Assembly (NCBI RefSeq): GCF_019956415.1
Contig: NZ_JAHBDK010000015.1
Location: 1 to 64,000, forward strand
DNA length: 64,000 nucleotides
From: Pseudomonas sp. GL-B-19
GTDB taxonomy: Bacteria; Pseudomonadota; Gammaproteobacteria; Pseudomonadales; Pseudomonadaceae
Direction of reading: 5' to 3'
Under the pieces are notes generated by a model. The model searched no databases and was not told the DNA's origin. It worked only from the letters and a program-made list of their open reading frames with translations. The position numbers and the translations under genes are program-made. Below, in pieces: positions 18,434 to 28,509 of this stretch. Position 1 is the stretch's first letter; the number at the start of each line of letters is the position of its first letter.

Positions 18434-18445
18434 AGTGGATTGTGT

Positions 18446-19258
18446 TCAAGCCTCAGGCTTAACCCGATCCGAGGGGCGCCGAACCCCAGCAACAATCTTA
18501 TCCACAGCCTTGGTCGCCGCGACCATGCCGAACGTCGCCGTCACCATCATCACCGCGCCAAACCCGCCGGCACAGTCCAGCTTCACGCCATCCCCGACAA
18601 AACTCTTCTGCAAGCAAATGCTGCCATCGGGTTTCGGGTAGCGCAGTTGTTCGGTGGAAAAAACGCACGGCACGCTGTAATGGCGGGTCACGGTGCGGGA
18701 GAAGCCGTAATCGCGACGCAAGGTCGAGCGCACTTTCGACGCCAACGGATCGTTGAACGTACGGTTCAAATCGCACACCTGAATCAGCGTCGGATCAATC
18801 TGCCCACCCGCCCCGCCGGTGGTGATGATCTGGATCTTGCGACGCTTGCACCAGGCAATCAGCGCAGCCTTCGCGTTAACGCTGTCGATGCAATCGATCA
18901 CGCAGTCAATGTTCGGCGTGATGTATTCGGCCATGGTCTCGCGGGTGACGAAATCCGCCACCGCGTGCACCGTGCAGTCCGGGTTGATCCCGCGCAGGCG
19001 CTCGGCCATCACTTCGACCTTCGGTTTGCCGACGGTGCTGTCCAGTGCATGTAACTGGCGGTTGGCGTTGCTGACACAGACATCGTCGAGGTCAAACAGC
19101 GAAATCTCGCCCACGCCACAACGGGCAACGGCTTCCGCCGCCCACGAACCGACGCCACCAACGCCAACGATCGCCACATGCGCCGCGCGCAGGCGCTCCA
19201 GCCCCTCGATGCCATACAAACGGGCGATGCCTGCAAACCGCGGATCTTCTGTGCTCAT
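18446..19258 (-). CDS. tcdA: tRNA threonylcarbamoyladenosine dehydratase
   Basis: TcdA (CsdL) is an E1-like ATPase that cyclises t6A37 to ct6A37 in ANN-decoding tRNAs. The adenylation domain has the nucleotide motif VAIVGVGGVGSWAAEAVARC followed by LFDLDDVCVSNANRQLHAL, and CVIDCIDSVNAKAALIAWC. At 270 residues it matches the family. The ATG at 19258 is preferred over a TTG two codons upstream. The csdA-csdE-tcdA neighbourhood matches the known functional link in E. coli. Confidence 0.93.
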   Translation of the reverse strand: MSTEDPRFAGIARLYGIEGLERLRAAHVAIVGVGGVGSWAAEAVARCGVGEISLFDLDDVCVSNANRQLHALDSTVGKPKVEVMAERLRGINPDCTVHAVADFVTRETMAEYITPNIDCVIDCIDSVNAKAALIAWCKRRKIQIITTGGAGGQIDPTLIQVCDLNRTFNDPLASKVRSTLRRDYGFSRTVTRHYSVPCVFSTEQLRYPKPDGSICLQKSFVGDGVKLDCAGGFGAVMMVTATFGMVAATKAVDKIVAGVRRPSDRVKPEA

Positions 19259-19490
19259 GACCAATACCCCAAAAACCGGCGCGCATTATAGGGCCACAGC
19301 GCGAGAACTTTTAACCTTCTGGCTACAAGTGTAAGAACTTATGTGAAACGGAATTGCCCAACGTCAGACTTTTCCCTGCCTGATGTACGGTAAGTGAAAG
19401 CACGGTGTAGGATGCGCGCCCTCCAAGTCCTTTGGCAGCCGTCCTGCCGACCGTTCCTTCGTTCCACTGCCTCCGGAACCCGAAATAGCT

Positions 19491-22082
19491 ATGTCATCGC
19501 GTAAATTTGGACTCAACCTGGTCGTGGTGCTCGCCATCGCAGCCTTGTTTACCGGCTTCTGGGCGCTGATCAATCGCCCGGTCACCGCCCCCAACTGGCC
19601 TGAACAGATCGCCGGCTTCTCGTACTCGCCGTACCAACAAGGCCAGTACCCACAAAAAGAGCAATACCCCACCGACGATCAAATGCGTCGCGACCTGGAG
19701 ATCATGAGCAAGCTGACGGACAACATCCGTACTTACTCGGTCGACGGTACGCTGGGAGATATTCCCAAGCTGGCAGAAGAATTCGGCCTGCGCGTGACAC
19801 TGGGAATCTGGATCAGCCCGGACCAGGAGCGCAATGAGCGCGAAATCACTCGTGCCATCGAAATCGCCAACACGTCCCGCAGTGTGGTTCGCGTGGTTGT
19901 AGGCAACGAGGCGATCTTCCGTAAGGAAATTACCGCCGCTGAACTGAGCGTACTGCTGGATCGCGTCCGCGCGGCCGTGAAAGTGCCGGTTACCACCTCC
20001 GAGCAGTGGCACGTCTGGGAAGAACACCCGGAACTGGCCAAACACGTCGACCTGATCGCCGCGCACGTATTGCCTTACTGGGAATTTATCCCGGTGGACA
20101 AGGCCGGTCAGTTCGTCCTCGACCGCGCCCGTGACCTGAAAAAGATGTTCCCGAAAAAACCGCTGCTGCTTTCGGAGGTTGGCTGGCCGAGCAATGGCCG
20201 TATGCGTGGCGGCACCGATGCCAGCCCGGCGGATCAGGCGATCTACCTGCGCACGTTGGTCAACAAGCTCAACCGCCAGGGTTTCAACTACTTCGTGATC
20301 GAAGCGTTTGACCAGCCGTGGAAGGCCAGCGACGAAGGCTCTGTGGGCGCGTATTGGGGCGTGTTCAACGCCGCGCGCCAGCAGAAATTCAACTTCGAAG
20401 GCCCGGTGGTCGCGATCCCGCAATGGCGGGTGCTGGCGATCGGCTCGGCCGTGTTGGCGTTGCTGTCCCTGACCCTGCTGATGATTGATGGCTCGGCCCT
20501 GCGCCAGCGTGGCCGTACCTTCCTGACCTTCATCGCATTCCTCTGCGGTTCGGTGTTGGTGTGGATCGGTTACGACTACAGCCAGCAATACAGCACCTGG
20601 TTCAGCCTGACCGTCGGATTCCTCCTGGCCCTCGGTGCACTCGGGGTCTTTATTGTTTTGTTGACCGAGGCCCATGAACTGGCCGAAGCAGTCTGGACCC
20701 ACAAGCGCCGGCGTGAATTCCTGCCGGTGGTGGGCGATTCGGATTACAGACCGAAAGTCTCGATCCATGTGCCGTGCTACAACGAGCCGCCGGAGATGGT
20801 CAAACAGACCCTCAACGCCCTGGCCAACCTCGACTATCCGGACTTCGAAGTCCTGATCATCGACAACAACACCAAGGACCCGGCGGTCTGGGAACCGGTG
20901 CGCGATTATTGTGAAACCCTCGGCCCGCGCTTCAAGTTCTTCCACGTTGCCCCGCTGGCCGGTTTCAAGGGTGGCGCGCTGAATTACCTGATCCCGCATA
21001 CAGCCAAGGATGCCGAAGTCATCGCGGTGATCGACTCGGACTACTGCGTCGACCCGAACTGGCTCAAGCACATGGTGCCGCACTTCGCCGATCCGAAAAT
21101 CGCCGTGGTGCAGTCGCCGCAGGATTACCGCGATCAGAACGAAAGCACCTTCAAAAAGCTCTGCTACGCGGAATACAAAGGCTTCTTCCATATCGGCATG
21201 GTCACCCGTAACGACCGTGACGCGATCATCCAGCACGGCACCATGACCATGACCCGGCGCTCGGTGCTTGAGGAACTGGGCTGGGCCGACTGGTGCATCT
21301 GTGAAGACGCCGAGTTGGGTCTGCGCGTGTTCGAAAAAGGCCTGTCGGCGGCGTATTACCACACCAGCTACGGCAAAGGCTTGATGCCCGATACCTTTAT
21401 CGACTTCAAGAAACAGCGTTTCCGCTGGGCCTACGGCGCGATTCAGATCATCAAGCGTCACACCGCCAGCTTGCTGCGCGGCAAGGACACCGAGTTGACC
21501 CGTGGTCAGCGTTACCACTTCCTTGCAGGCTGGTTGCCGTGGGTCGCGGATGGCATGAACATCTTCTTCACCGTCGGCGCATTGTTGTGGTCGGCGGCGA
21601 TGATCATCGTGCCGCAGCGGGTCGATCCGCCATTGCTGATTTTCGCGATCCCGCCGTTGGCGCTGTTCGTGTTCAAGGTTGGCAAGATCATCTTCCTTTA
21701 TCGCCGTGCCGTCGGCGTGAACCTGAAAGATGCCTTCTGCGCGGCACTGGCCGGCTTGGCGTTGTCGCACACCATCGCCAAAGCGGTGCTGTACGGCTTC
21801 TTCACCAGCAGCATTCCGTTCTTCCGCACGCCGAAAAACGCCGACAACCACGGCTTCTGGGTGGCCATTTCGGAGGCGCGGGAAGAGATGTTCATCATGC
21901 TGCTGTTGTGGGGCGCGGCGCTGGGGATCTTCCTGGTCAACGGCTTGCCGAGCAACGATATGCGCTTCTGGGTGACCATGTTGCTGGTGCAGTCGCTGCC
22001 GTACCTGGCGGCCCTGATCATGGCGTTCCTGTCTTCGCTGCCGAAACCGGCAGCCGAGCCGGAGCCGGCACCGGCGGTCTAA
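19491..22082 (+). CDS. ndvB: Glucan synthase, GH17-GT2 fusion (NdvB-type)
   Basis: The 863-residue inner-membrane protein joins two catalytic modules. An N-terminal membrane anchor (7-25) is followed by a GH17-like domain with both candidate catalytic glutamates (E140 in VVGNEAIFR, E229 in LLSEVGWPSNG). After membrane segments near 310-400 comes a family 2 glycosyltransferase (P421 onward, VSIHVPCYNEPPEM; DSDY at 515-518; QRFRW at 642-646) and then more membrane segments. This architecture is that of Pseudomonas NdvB, needed for cyclic beta-1,3-glucans of the periplasm and linked in P. aeruginosa to biofilm antibiotic tolerance. It lies next to dapE, as in P. aeruginosa. The exact linkage made is inferred. 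Confidence 0.85.
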   Translation: MSSRKFGLNLVVVLAIAALFTGFWALINRPVTAPNWPEQIAGFSYSPYQQGQYPQKEQYPTDDQMRRDLEIMSKLTDNIRTYSVDGTLGDIPKLAEEFGLRVTLGIWISPDQERNEREITRAIEIANTSRSVVRVVVGNEAIFRKEITAAELSVLLDRVRAAVKVPVTTSEQWHVWEEHPELAKHVDLIAAHVLPYWEFIPVDKAGQFVLDRARDLKKMFPKKPLLLSEVGWPSNGRMRGGTDASPADQAIYLRTLVNKLNRQGFNYFVIEAFDQPWKASDEGSVGAYWGVFNAARQQKFNFEGPVVAIPQWRVLAIGSAVLALLSLTLLMIDGSALRQRGRTFLTFIAFLCGSVLVWIGYDYSQQYSTWFSLTVGFLLALGALGVFIVLLTEAHELAEAVWTHKRRREFLPVVGDSDYRPKVSIHVPCYNEPPEMVKQTLNALANLDYPDFEVLIIDNNTKDPAVWEPVRDYCETLGPRFKFFHVAPLAGFKGGALNYLIPHTAKDAEVIAVIDSDYCVDPNWLKHMVPHFADPKIAVVQSPQDYRDQNESTFKKLCYAEYKGFFHIGMVTRNDRDAIIQHGTMTMTRRSVLEELGWADWCICEDAELGLRVFEKGLSAAYYHTSYGKGLMPDTFIDFKKQRFRWAYGAIQIIKRHTASLLRGKDTELTRGQRYHFLAGWLPWVADGMNIFFTVGALLWSAAMIIVPQRVDPPLLIFAIPPLALFVFKVGKIIFLYRRAVGVNLKDAFCAALAGLALSHTIAKAVLYGFFTSSIPFFRTPKNADNHGFWVAISEAREEMFIMLLLWGAALGIFLVNGLPSNDMRFWVTMLLVQSLPYLAALIMAFLSSLPKPAAEPEPAPAV

Positions 22083-22099
22083 ATCTGTACGGATGCACT

Positions 22100-22125
22100 A
22101 AACGGCGGCCAATGGTCGCCGTTTT
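22100..22125 (+). terminator. Intrinsic terminator of ndvB
   Basis: An 11-bp stem (aaacggcggcc / ggtcgccgttt, one G-U pair) with a short loop, followed by TTGCTTT, 18 bp past the ndvB stop. Confidence 0.75.
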
Positions 22126-22168
22126 GCTTTAAGATAACCGCCATTTTGCGCGCCCAGCACCAATTCCT

Positions 22169-22256
22169 GTAGGAGTAAAGCTTGCTCGCGATTGATGCGA
22201 CTCGGTGTAACAGAAAGACCTCATCATCGTTCATCGCGAACAAGCTTTGCTCCTAC
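22169..22256. repeat. REP doublet between ndvB and dapE
   Basis: Inverted arms gtaggagtaaagcttgctcg and cgaacaagctttgctcctac with a loop of about 40 nt. Confidence 0.85.
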
Positions 22257-22279
22257 ACAATTAGCTTCCGGAGTTTTCC

Positions 22280-23431
22280 ATGACGGCCCACGCCGACCTT
22301 TCGCCGACCCTTCAACTCGCCATCGACCTGATCCGCCGTCCGTCCGTGACGCCGGTCGACGCCGATTGCCAGAAGCAGATGATGCAGCGCCTGGGCGACG
22401 CCGGTTTCCTGCTGGAACCGATGCGCATCGAAGATGTGGATAACTTCTGGGCGACCCACGGTAAACACGACGGTCCGGTGCTGTGCTTCGCAGGCCACAC
22501 CGACGTGGTACCGACTGGCCCGGTGACTGCCTGGCAGATCGACCCGTTCAACGCGCTGATCGACGAACACGGCATGCTCTGCGGCCGTGGCGCGGCGGAC
22601 ATGAAAGGCAGCCTGGCGTCGATGACCGTGGCCGCCGAGCGCTTTGTCGCCGACTACCCGGATCACAAGGGCAAGGTCGCTTTCCTGATCACCAGTGACG
22701 AAGAAGGCCCGGCGCATCACGGCACCAAGGCTGTGATCGAACGCCTCGCCGCCCGTAAGGAGCGTCTGGACTGGTGCATCGTCGGCGAGCCGTCGAGCAC
22801 CACGCTGGTGGGCGATGTGGTCAAGAATGGCCGTCGCGGTTCCCTCGGCGCCAAACTGACCGTTCGCGGCGTGCAGGGCCACGTGGCCTATCCGCACCTC
22901 GCCAAGAACCCGATCCACCTCGCCGCCCCGGCCCTGGCCGAACTGGCCGCCGAGCATTGGGACCACGGCAACGATTTCTTCCCGCCAACCAGTTTCCAGA
23001 TTTCCAACGTCAACTCCGGCACCGGCGCGACCAACGTGATTCCGGGCGACCTGGTGGCGGTGTTCAACTTCCGTTTCTCCACCGAGTCCACCGTTGAAGG
23101 CCTGCAAAAGCGCGTCGCCGACATTCTCGACAAGCACGGCCTGGACTGGCACATCGACTGGGCGCTGTCCGGTCTGCCGTTCCTCACAGAGCCGGGTGCG
23201 TTGCTGGATGCCGTGGCGTCGAGCATCAAGGACATCACCGGTCGCGAAACCAAGGCTTCCACCAGCGGTGGCACCTCCGACGGTCGTTTCATCGCGACCA
23301 TGGGCACGCAAGTGGTTGAACTGGGCCCGGTCAATGCAACGATCCACCAGGTCAACGAGCGCGTACTGGCCGCTGACCTCGACGTGCTGACCGAAATCTA
23401 CTACCAGACCCTGATCAAGTTGCTCGCCTGA
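22280..23431 (+). CDS. dapE: Succinyl-diaminopimelate desuccinylase
   Basis: DapE is a dizinc M20 peptidase-family amidohydrolase that releases LL-diaminopimelate. Metal and catalytic motifs are present: [41 protein letters not shown] with the catalytic and metal glutamates, and the C-terminal [14 protein letters not shown] histidine. The length, 383 residues, fits. It ends in TGATG, overlapping the rlmA start by one base. It completes the third dap gene of this neighbourhood. Confidence 0.96.
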   Translation: MTAHADLSPTLQLAIDLIRRPSVTPVDADCQKQMMQRLGDAGFLLEPMRIEDVDNFWATHGKHDGPVLCFAGHTDVVPTGPVTAWQIDPFNALIDEHGMLCGRGAADMKGSLASMTVAAERFVADYPDHKGKVAFLITSDEEGPAHHGTKAVIERLAARKERLDWCIVGEPSSTTLVGDVVKNGRRGSLGAKLTVRGVQGHVAYPHLAKNPIHLAAPALAELAAEHWDHGNDFFPPTSFQISNVNSGTGATNVIPGDLVAVFNFRFSTESTVEGLQKRVADILDKHGLDWHIDWALSGLPFLTEPGALLDAVASSIKDITGRETKASTSGGTSDGRFIATMGTQVVELGPVNATIHQVNERVLAADLDVLTEIYYQTLIKLLA

Positions 23432-24240
23432 TGCTCGCCTGCCCGATCTGCAGTGAACCGCTGAACGCGGTGGACAACGGCGTGGCTTGCCCCGCCGGGC
23501 ATCGGTTTGACCGCGCGCGCCAGGGTTATCTGAACCTGTTGCCCGTGCAGCACAAAAACAGCCGCGACCCTGGGGATAACCTGGCCATGGTCGAAGCCCG
23601 TCGCGACTTCCTGAACGCCGGCCACTACGCGCCGGTGGCCAAGCGTCTGGCCGAACTGGCAGCGCAATTCGCGCCGCAACGCTGGCTCGACATCGGCTGT
23701 GGCGAGGGTTACTACACCGCGCAAATCGCCGAGGCCTTGCCAAACGCCGACGGTTACGCGCTGGACATCTCCCGGGAAGCGGTGAAACGCGCCTGTAAAC
23801 GCAATCCGCAGTTGACCTGGTTGATCGCCAGCATGGCGCGGGTGCCGTTGGCCTCGGGCAGTTGCCAGTTTCTCGCCAGCGTCTTCAGCCCATTGGATTG
23901 GGAAGAAGCCAAACGCCTGCTCAGCCCCGGTGGCGGTTTGATGAAAGTCGGGCCGACCAGCGGTCACCTGATGGAGTTGCGCGAACGGCTGTACGACGAA
24001 GTCCGTGAGTACACCGACGACAAGCATCTGGCGCTGGTGCCGGAAGGTATGGCGCTGGCGCACAGTGAAACCCTTGAATTCAAACTGACACTTTCAAAGG
24101 GACAGGACCGCGCGAACTTGTTGGCCATGACACCCCACGGCTGGCGCGCCAGTGCCGAACGCCGCGCGGCGGTCATCGAACAGGCTGAGCCGTTCGAAGT
24201 CACTGTGTCGATGCGCTACGATTATTTCGTACTGCAGTAG
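23431..24240 (+). CDS. rlmA: 23S rRNA (guanine-N1) methyltransferase RlmA family
   Basis: The product (269 residues) has an N-terminal zinc ribbon (CPICSEPLNAVDNGVACPAG then H) and a Rossmann methyltransferase domain with the SAM motif WLDIGCGEGYYT and PLDWEEAKRLLSPGG. RlmA(I) (RrmA) methylates G745 of 23S rRNA in E. coli. The one-base overlap with dapE suggests coupled translation. Whether the target base is the same in Pseudomonas is inferred from the family. Confidence 0.88.
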   Translation: MLACPICSEPLNAVDNGVACPAGHRFDRARQGYLNLLPVQHKNSRDPGDNLAMVEARRDFLNAGHYAPVAKRLAELAAQFAPQRWLDIGCGEGYYTAQIAEALPNADGYALDISREAVKRACKRNPQLTWLIASMARVPLASGSCQFLASVFSPLDWEEAKRLLSPGGGLMKVGPTSGHLMELRERLYDEVREYTDDKHLALVPEGMALAHSETLEFKLTLSKGQDRANLLAMTPHGWRASAERRAAVIEQAEPFEVTVSMRYDYFVLQ

Positions 24241-24336
24241 TAGTTAGAGAGAAATCTTAATTTTTTGGTCTTGAGCAACGGCTTGAGGCCGGCTAAATCC
24301 GCGAATGGATTTTTCAGACCCGCAGTGAGGACATCC

Positions 24337-24714
24337 ATGCGCCAACCCGATATCGAGATTTACCTGAAAGACGCCGACGTCGACTACAAGGCCATTGCGG
24401 CCTGGCTCGGCACTGCTTTGGGCCCGTGCACCGACTGGGTTCAGAAGGGCCAGACGTACAAGTGCAAGGCCGGCAATGTGCCCGTCACCTGGCTACCCAA
24501 AGCCGTGGGCAAATGGAACAGCCTGTTCCTGGACAGCGACCAGACCCCATGGGAAGACGACATCGCCTGCGCACGCGCAGCCTTTGCCGCGCTGAACGTC
24601 GAAGTGCGTTGCGCGCCGGGTACGTGGGTCGAGGAAGAAGGGGAAGAAACTGCAGATCGCTGGATGCGTATCAGCGCGGATGGTGAAGAAGAGATCACCT
24701 GGAAAACCGCGTAG
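24337..24714 (+). CDS. Conserved hypothetical protein, acidic, 125 residues
   Basis: I do not recognise a named domain. The sequence is compact, soluble and acidic, with IEIYLKDADVDYKAIAAWLG at the N terminus, four cysteines, and an acidic C terminus (WVEEEGEETADRWMRISADG). The ATG follows GTGAGGAC at good spacing and is preferred to an upstream in-frame start at 24265. It lies between rlmA and a cold-shock gene, an arrangement also found in P. aeruginosa, so it is probably a genuine conserved pseudomonad protein. Confidence 0.78.
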   Translation: MRQPDIEIYLKDADVDYKAIAAWLGTALGPCTDWVQKGQTYKCKAGNVPVTWLPKAVGKWNSLFLDSDQTPWEDDIACARAAFAALNVEVRCAPGTWVEEEGEETADRWMRISADGEEEITWKTA

Positions 24715-24730
24715 TCAGCGACACCACAAA

Positions 24731-24824
24731 CCTGTAGGAGCAAGGCTTGCCTGCGATTGAGGCGACGCGGTGTATCAGGTAATCCGCGTTGCCATTCATC
24801 GCGGGCAAGCCTTGCTCCTACAGG
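24731..24824. repeat. REP doublet between convergent genes
   Basis: Inverted arms cctgtaggagcaaggcttgc and gcaagccttgctcctacagg around a loop of about 50 nt, between the acidic hypothetical gene and the cold-shock gene. Confidence 0.88.
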
Positions 24825-24835
24825 TTGCGTCGCGG

Positions 24836-25045
24836 TTACAGACCTACAACGTCTTCAGCCTGCAAGCCCTTCTCGCCCGTCACCACGGCATATTCAACCT
24901 GCTGCCCTTCAGCCAGCGAACGGTGCCCTTCGCCGCGAATCGCGCGGTAGTGCACGAACACATCCACCCCGTCCCCGCGTTGAATAAAGCCGTAGCCCTT
25001 GGCGTCGTTAAACCACTTCACGTTGCCGGTTTCGCGCGTAGCCAT
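24836..25045 (-). CDS. Cold-shock domain protein (CspA family)
   Basis: The 69-residue product is a single OB-fold nucleic-acid chaperone. RNP1 (KGYGFIQ) and RNP2 (VFVHYRAI) are intact and the N terminus [14 protein letters not shown] is classic. The conserved FVHF motif reads FVHYRAI here, and the C terminus [10 protein letters not shown] fits the CspD/CapB-like group. Whether it is cold-inducible or growth-phase regulated cannot be told from the sequence. Confidence 0.93.
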   Translation of the reverse strand: MATRETGNVKWFNDAKGYGFIQRGDGVDVFVHYRAIRGEGHRSLAEGQQVEYAVVTGEKGLQAEDVVGL

Positions 25046-25210
25046 GAATCAGTACCCCCTTATTTTTATTTTGAACGGCCGAGTATATGACAGCCGTCAA
25101 AACTCTCAACTCACTTTACTTAGCCGCTTTTTTGCCGATTTTCGACGAATCCGGCACACTGTCGCCCTCCCGAGCAAGTGCTCGGTTTTATCCACTCACG
25201 CAGAAGCCGT

Positions 25211-27694
25211 ATGACCCGCTCCCCGTTCCGCCGTCTTGTGTTTGGCACCTTGCGCCGACTGTTGTATCTCTGGGTTCGCTCGGAGACGATCAACCAGTCG
25301 TCGTTCACCCTTGACCTCGACCGCAGTCGCCCGGTGTTCTACGTCCTGCAAAACCCTTCGCTGACCGACCTCGCCGTGGTCGACACCGAATGCAGCAAAG
25401 CTGGCCTGCCCCGCCCGGTGCTGCCGGTTTCAGTGGGTAATCTTGTGGAACCCGCCGCGTTCTTTTACCTGACGCCAGAGCCTGACTGGCTCGGCCGTCA
25501 GGACAAACGCGGTGCGCCGCCGACTCTCACCCGGTTGGTCAGTGCCCTGAGCCAGAACGCCGCCGAAGACGCGCAAATCATTCCGGTCAGCGTGTTCTGG
25601 GGTCAGTCGCCGGACAGCGAATCGAGCCCGTGGAAATTGCTGTTCGCCGACAGCTGGGCCGTCACCGGCCGTCTTCGCCGCTTGTTGAGCATCATCGTGC
25701 TGGGGCGCAAGACGCGTGTGCAGTTCTCTGCGCCGATTCACCTGCGCGAGCTGATCGATCACAACAAGGGCCACGAGCGCACCGTGCGCATGGCCCAGCG
25801 GATCCTGCGGGTGCACTTCCGCAATCTCAAAGCCGCCGTCATCGGTCCGGACATTTCCCACCGGCGCAATCTGGTCAAAGGCTTGCTCAACCAGCCGCTG
25901 GTCAAACAAGCGATCCTCGACGAAGCCGAGCGCGAGAACATCTCCCCGGAAAAAGCCAAGGCCCAGGCCCTGCGTTACGGCAACGAGATCGCCTCGGACT
26001 ACACCTACACCGCCATCCGTTTTCTGGAAGTGGTGCTGAGCTGGTTCTGGAACAAGATCTACGACGGGATCAAGGTCAACCACATCGAAGGCGTGCAGAA
26101 GGTCGCTCAGGGTCACGAAGTGATCTACGTGCCGTGCCATCGCAGCCACATCGATTATTTGCTGCTCTCGTATCTGCTGTTCCGCAATGGCCTGACCCCG
26201 CCGCACGTTGCCGCCGGGATCAACCTCAACATGCCGGTGATCGGCAGCCTGCTACGCAGGGGCGGTGCGTTTTTCATGCGCCGCACGTTCAAGGGCAACC
26301 CGCTGTACACCTCGGTGTTCAACGAATACCTGCACACGCTGTTCACCAAAGGTTTCCCGGTCGAGTACTTCGTCGAGGGCGGCCGTTCGCGCACCGGGCG
26401 CATGCTGCAACCGAAAACCGGGATGCTCGCGATTACCCTGCGCAGCTTCCTGCGTTCATCGCGCATGCCCATCGTGTTTGTGCCGGTGTACATCGGTTAC
26501 GAGCGCGTACTGGAAGGCCGGACCTACCTCGGCGAACTGCGAGGTGCGACCAAGAAGAAAGAGTCGATCTTCGATATTTTCAAAGTCATCGGCGCGCTCA
26601 AGCAACGCTTTGGCCAAGTGGCGGTGAACTTCGGCGAGCCGATCAAACTGGCGGAATTCCTCGACAGCGAACAACCGGACTGGCGCCAACAGGAACTCGG
26701 TCCGCAGTTCAAACCGGCCTGGCTCAACGAAACGACTAACCGCCTGGGCGAGAAAGTCGCGCAGCATCTGAACGAAGCGGCAGCGATCAACCCGGTGAAC
26801 CTGGTGGCCCTGGCGTTGCTCTCCACCAGCCGTCTGGCGCTGGACGATCGCGCCATGGCACGAGTGCTCGATTTGTATCTGGCGCTGTTGCGCAAGGTTC
26901 CGTATTCAGCGCACACCACGCTGCCAGAAGGTGACGGTCGCGCACTGATCGAACATGTGAAGGACATGGATCTGCTGTCCGAGCAGAGCGATGCCCTGGG
27001 CAAAATTTTGTATCTGGACGAGCAAAACGCCGTCCTGATGACCTACTACCGCAACAACGTGCTGCACATCTTTGCGTTACCGGCGCTGCTGGCGAGTTTC
27101 TTCCAGAGCGCCTCTCGCATGAGCCGCGAACAGATCCTGCGCTACACCCGTGCGCTGTATCCGTACCTGCAATCGGAACTGTTCATTCGCTGGTCCATGG
27201 ATGAGCTGGACGCCGTGATCGATCAATGGCTGGAAGCGTTCGTCGAACAGGGTCTGCTGCGCTTCGAAAACAATGTCTACCTGCGCCCGGTACCAAGTTC
27301 GCGGCATTTCGTGTTGCTGACCTTGCTGTCGAAGAGCATCGCCCAGACGTTGCAGCGCTTCTACATGACCGTTTCTTTACTGCTCAACAGCGGCCAGAAC
27401 AGCATCAGCGCCGAAGAGTTGGAAGACCTGTGCACGGTCATGGCCCAGCGCCTGTCGATCCTGCATGGCCTGAACGCCCCGGAGTTCTTCGACAAGAGTC
27501 TGTTCCGGCACTTCATCCAGACCATGCTTGATCTCGACGTGCTCAAGCGCGACGAAGCCGGTAAGTTGAGCTATCACGAATTGCTCGGCGAACTGGCCGA
27601 AGGTGCGGCCAAACGGGTGCTGCCAGCAGAGATTCGTTTGTCGATCCGTCAGGTGGCATTGCATCGCAGTGAAGATGCGGCGGATCAGGCTTAG
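25211..27694 (+). CDS. plsB: Glycerol-3-phosphate 1-O-acyltransferase PlsB
   Basis: PlsB performs the first acylation of phospholipid synthesis at the inner membrane using acyl-ACP or acyl-CoA. The four acyltransferase blocks are visible: HRSHIDY with catalytic H310 and D315, [27 protein letters not shown] with E389, and [16 protein letters not shown]. The 827-residue length matches pseudomonad PlsB. The ATG used begins [15 protein letters not shown]; an upstream frame extension of 11 residues has no support. Confidence 0.95.
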   Translation: MTRSPFRRLVFGTLRRLLYLWVRSETINQSSFTLDLDRSRPVFYVLQNPSLTDLAVVDTECSKAGLPRPVLPVSVGNLVEPAAFFYLTPEPDWLGRQDKRGAPPTLTRLVSALSQNAAEDAQIIPVSVFWGQSPDSESSPWKLLFADSWAVTGRLRRLLSIIVLGRKTRVQFSAPIHLRELIDHNKGHERTVRMAQRILRVHFRNLKAAVIGPDISHRRNLVKGLLNQPLVKQAILDEAERENISPEKAKAQALRYGNEIASDYTYTAIRFLEVVLSWFWNKIYDGIKVNHIEGVQKVAQGHEVIYVPCHRSHIDYLLLSYLLFRNGLTPPHVAAGINLNMPVIGSLLRRGGAFFMRRTFKGNPLYTSVFNEYLHTLFTKGFPVEYFVEGGRSRTGRMLQPKTGMLAITLRSFLRSSRMPIVFVPVYIGYERVLEGRTYLGELRGATKKKESIFDIFKVIGALKQRFGQVAVNFGEPIKLAEFLDSEQPDWRQQELGPQFKPAWLNETTNRLGEKVAQHLNEAAAINPVNLVALALLSTSRLALDDRAMARVLDLYLALLRKVPYSAHTTLPEGDGRALIEHVKDMDLLSEQSDALGKILYLDEQNAVLMTYYRNNVLHIFALPALLASFFQSASRMSREQILRYTRALYPYLQSELFIRWSMDELDAVIDQWLEAFVEQGLLRFENNVYLRPVPSSRHFVLLTLLSKSIAQTLQRFYMTVSLLLNSGQNSISAEELEDLCTVMAQRLSILHGLNAPEFFDKSLFRHFIQTMLDLDVLKRDEAGKLSYHELLGELAEGAAKRVLPAEIRLSIRQVALHRSEDAADQA

Positions 27695-27805
27695 TTTCGC
27701 CGCCTGTAACTTCCTGACAATGACTATAAGAACAAGGATGTTCTTATCTTCGCTCGGTTATGGATTAATAGATCCCCCACAACCAATCCCGATATGGATA
27801 TCGCG

Positions 27806-28408
27806 ATGAACTCATCAGAAAACAACAACGCTTACATCACCCTCACTTTTAGTTTGCCTGAAGACTTTCTACCGCCCATCGGTGGCGAAGGTGAAACGTA
27901 TATAAGTGTTCAAACTGCAAACTCTTCTACGCCTGTAAAAGTCGCACACTCCCGAGAACCGGTGTTGCGTAGCGGGCGCTGGAATTTTTCATTTGTACAC
28001 AACTATACCGATGTAAGCGTCAAATACCGCGTGACGGTCAGCATGACCCACAACGGCGTTCCACTGCTGATTGACCTGGACCACTTCGTCATTGTCCACC
28101 GCGCACCACACCGACAAACCCTGCACCTGAGCCCTATCGGTCGTCTTTACATTCAGGCGCAAGAACCTCAACCGGTAGAACCGGAGCACGCGGTGACCGT
28201 TGTCGCGCATGAGCACGACAATGCGGCGGTCCAACTGACTCAAGTGCATATCAGTGAACAAATGGCAGAGGCGTTTTATCTGGAATACGACCCAGACACT
28301 GTCGTGCCGGGCAAACGCTATACCCTGACGGCCACTGAAAATGAATACCGCAATTCAATCGAGGTGTATCCGGGCTCCGTTGTATTGAAACCCTTCAGCA
28401 AAGTCTGA
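27806..28408 (+). CDS. Probable tandem YbaY/YscW-like beta-sandwich protein
   Basis: The product, about 200 residues, has no signal peptide and is predicted to be rich in beta strands. Its two halves each resemble the YbaY/YscW pilotin-like fold: residues about 10-105 contain WNFSFVHNYTDVSVKYRVTV followed by MTHNGVPLLIDLDHFV, and residues about 106-200 contain EAFYLEYDPDTVVPGKRYTL. The pattern (F-x-L-x-YDP ... P-x-x-Y-x-L) is typical of that family, but the match is by eye. Codon use is less G+C-biased than plsB next to it. The ATG at 27806 has GGA at useful distance; an ATG at 27794 is also possible. Function unknown. Confidence 0.7.
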   Translation: MNSSENNNAYITLTFSLPEDFLPPIGGEGETYISVQTANSSTPVKVAHSREPVLRSGRWNFSFVHNYTDVSVKYRVTVSMTHNGVPLLIDLDHFVIVHRAPHRQTLHLSPIGRLYIQAQEPQPVEPEHAVTVVAHEHDNAAVQLTQVHISEQMAEAFYLEYDPDTVVPGKRYTLTATENEYRNSIEVYPGSVVLKPFSKV

Positions 28409-28509
28409 AAATAGCGTTCATCAACAATACACGGGCGAAACTGCTGTAAAAATCCGTTAGATTGTCGCCAGCGTTTCACTAAACTCCTCTTTCGAACAAG
28501 GAAGCTGCC

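Noticed and set aside
19265..19490. AlgU (sigma-22) promoter for ndvB based on a GAACTT word
   Set aside because: No matching -10 (TCtgA/TCAAA) at 16-17 bp was found downstream of either GAACTT.
19494..21851. 785-codon minus-strand open frame opposite ndvB
   Set aside because: It lies entirely antisense to a gene with intact catalytic motifs and its translation is low-complexity His/Gln/Arg-rich, typical of the complement of G+C-rich codons.
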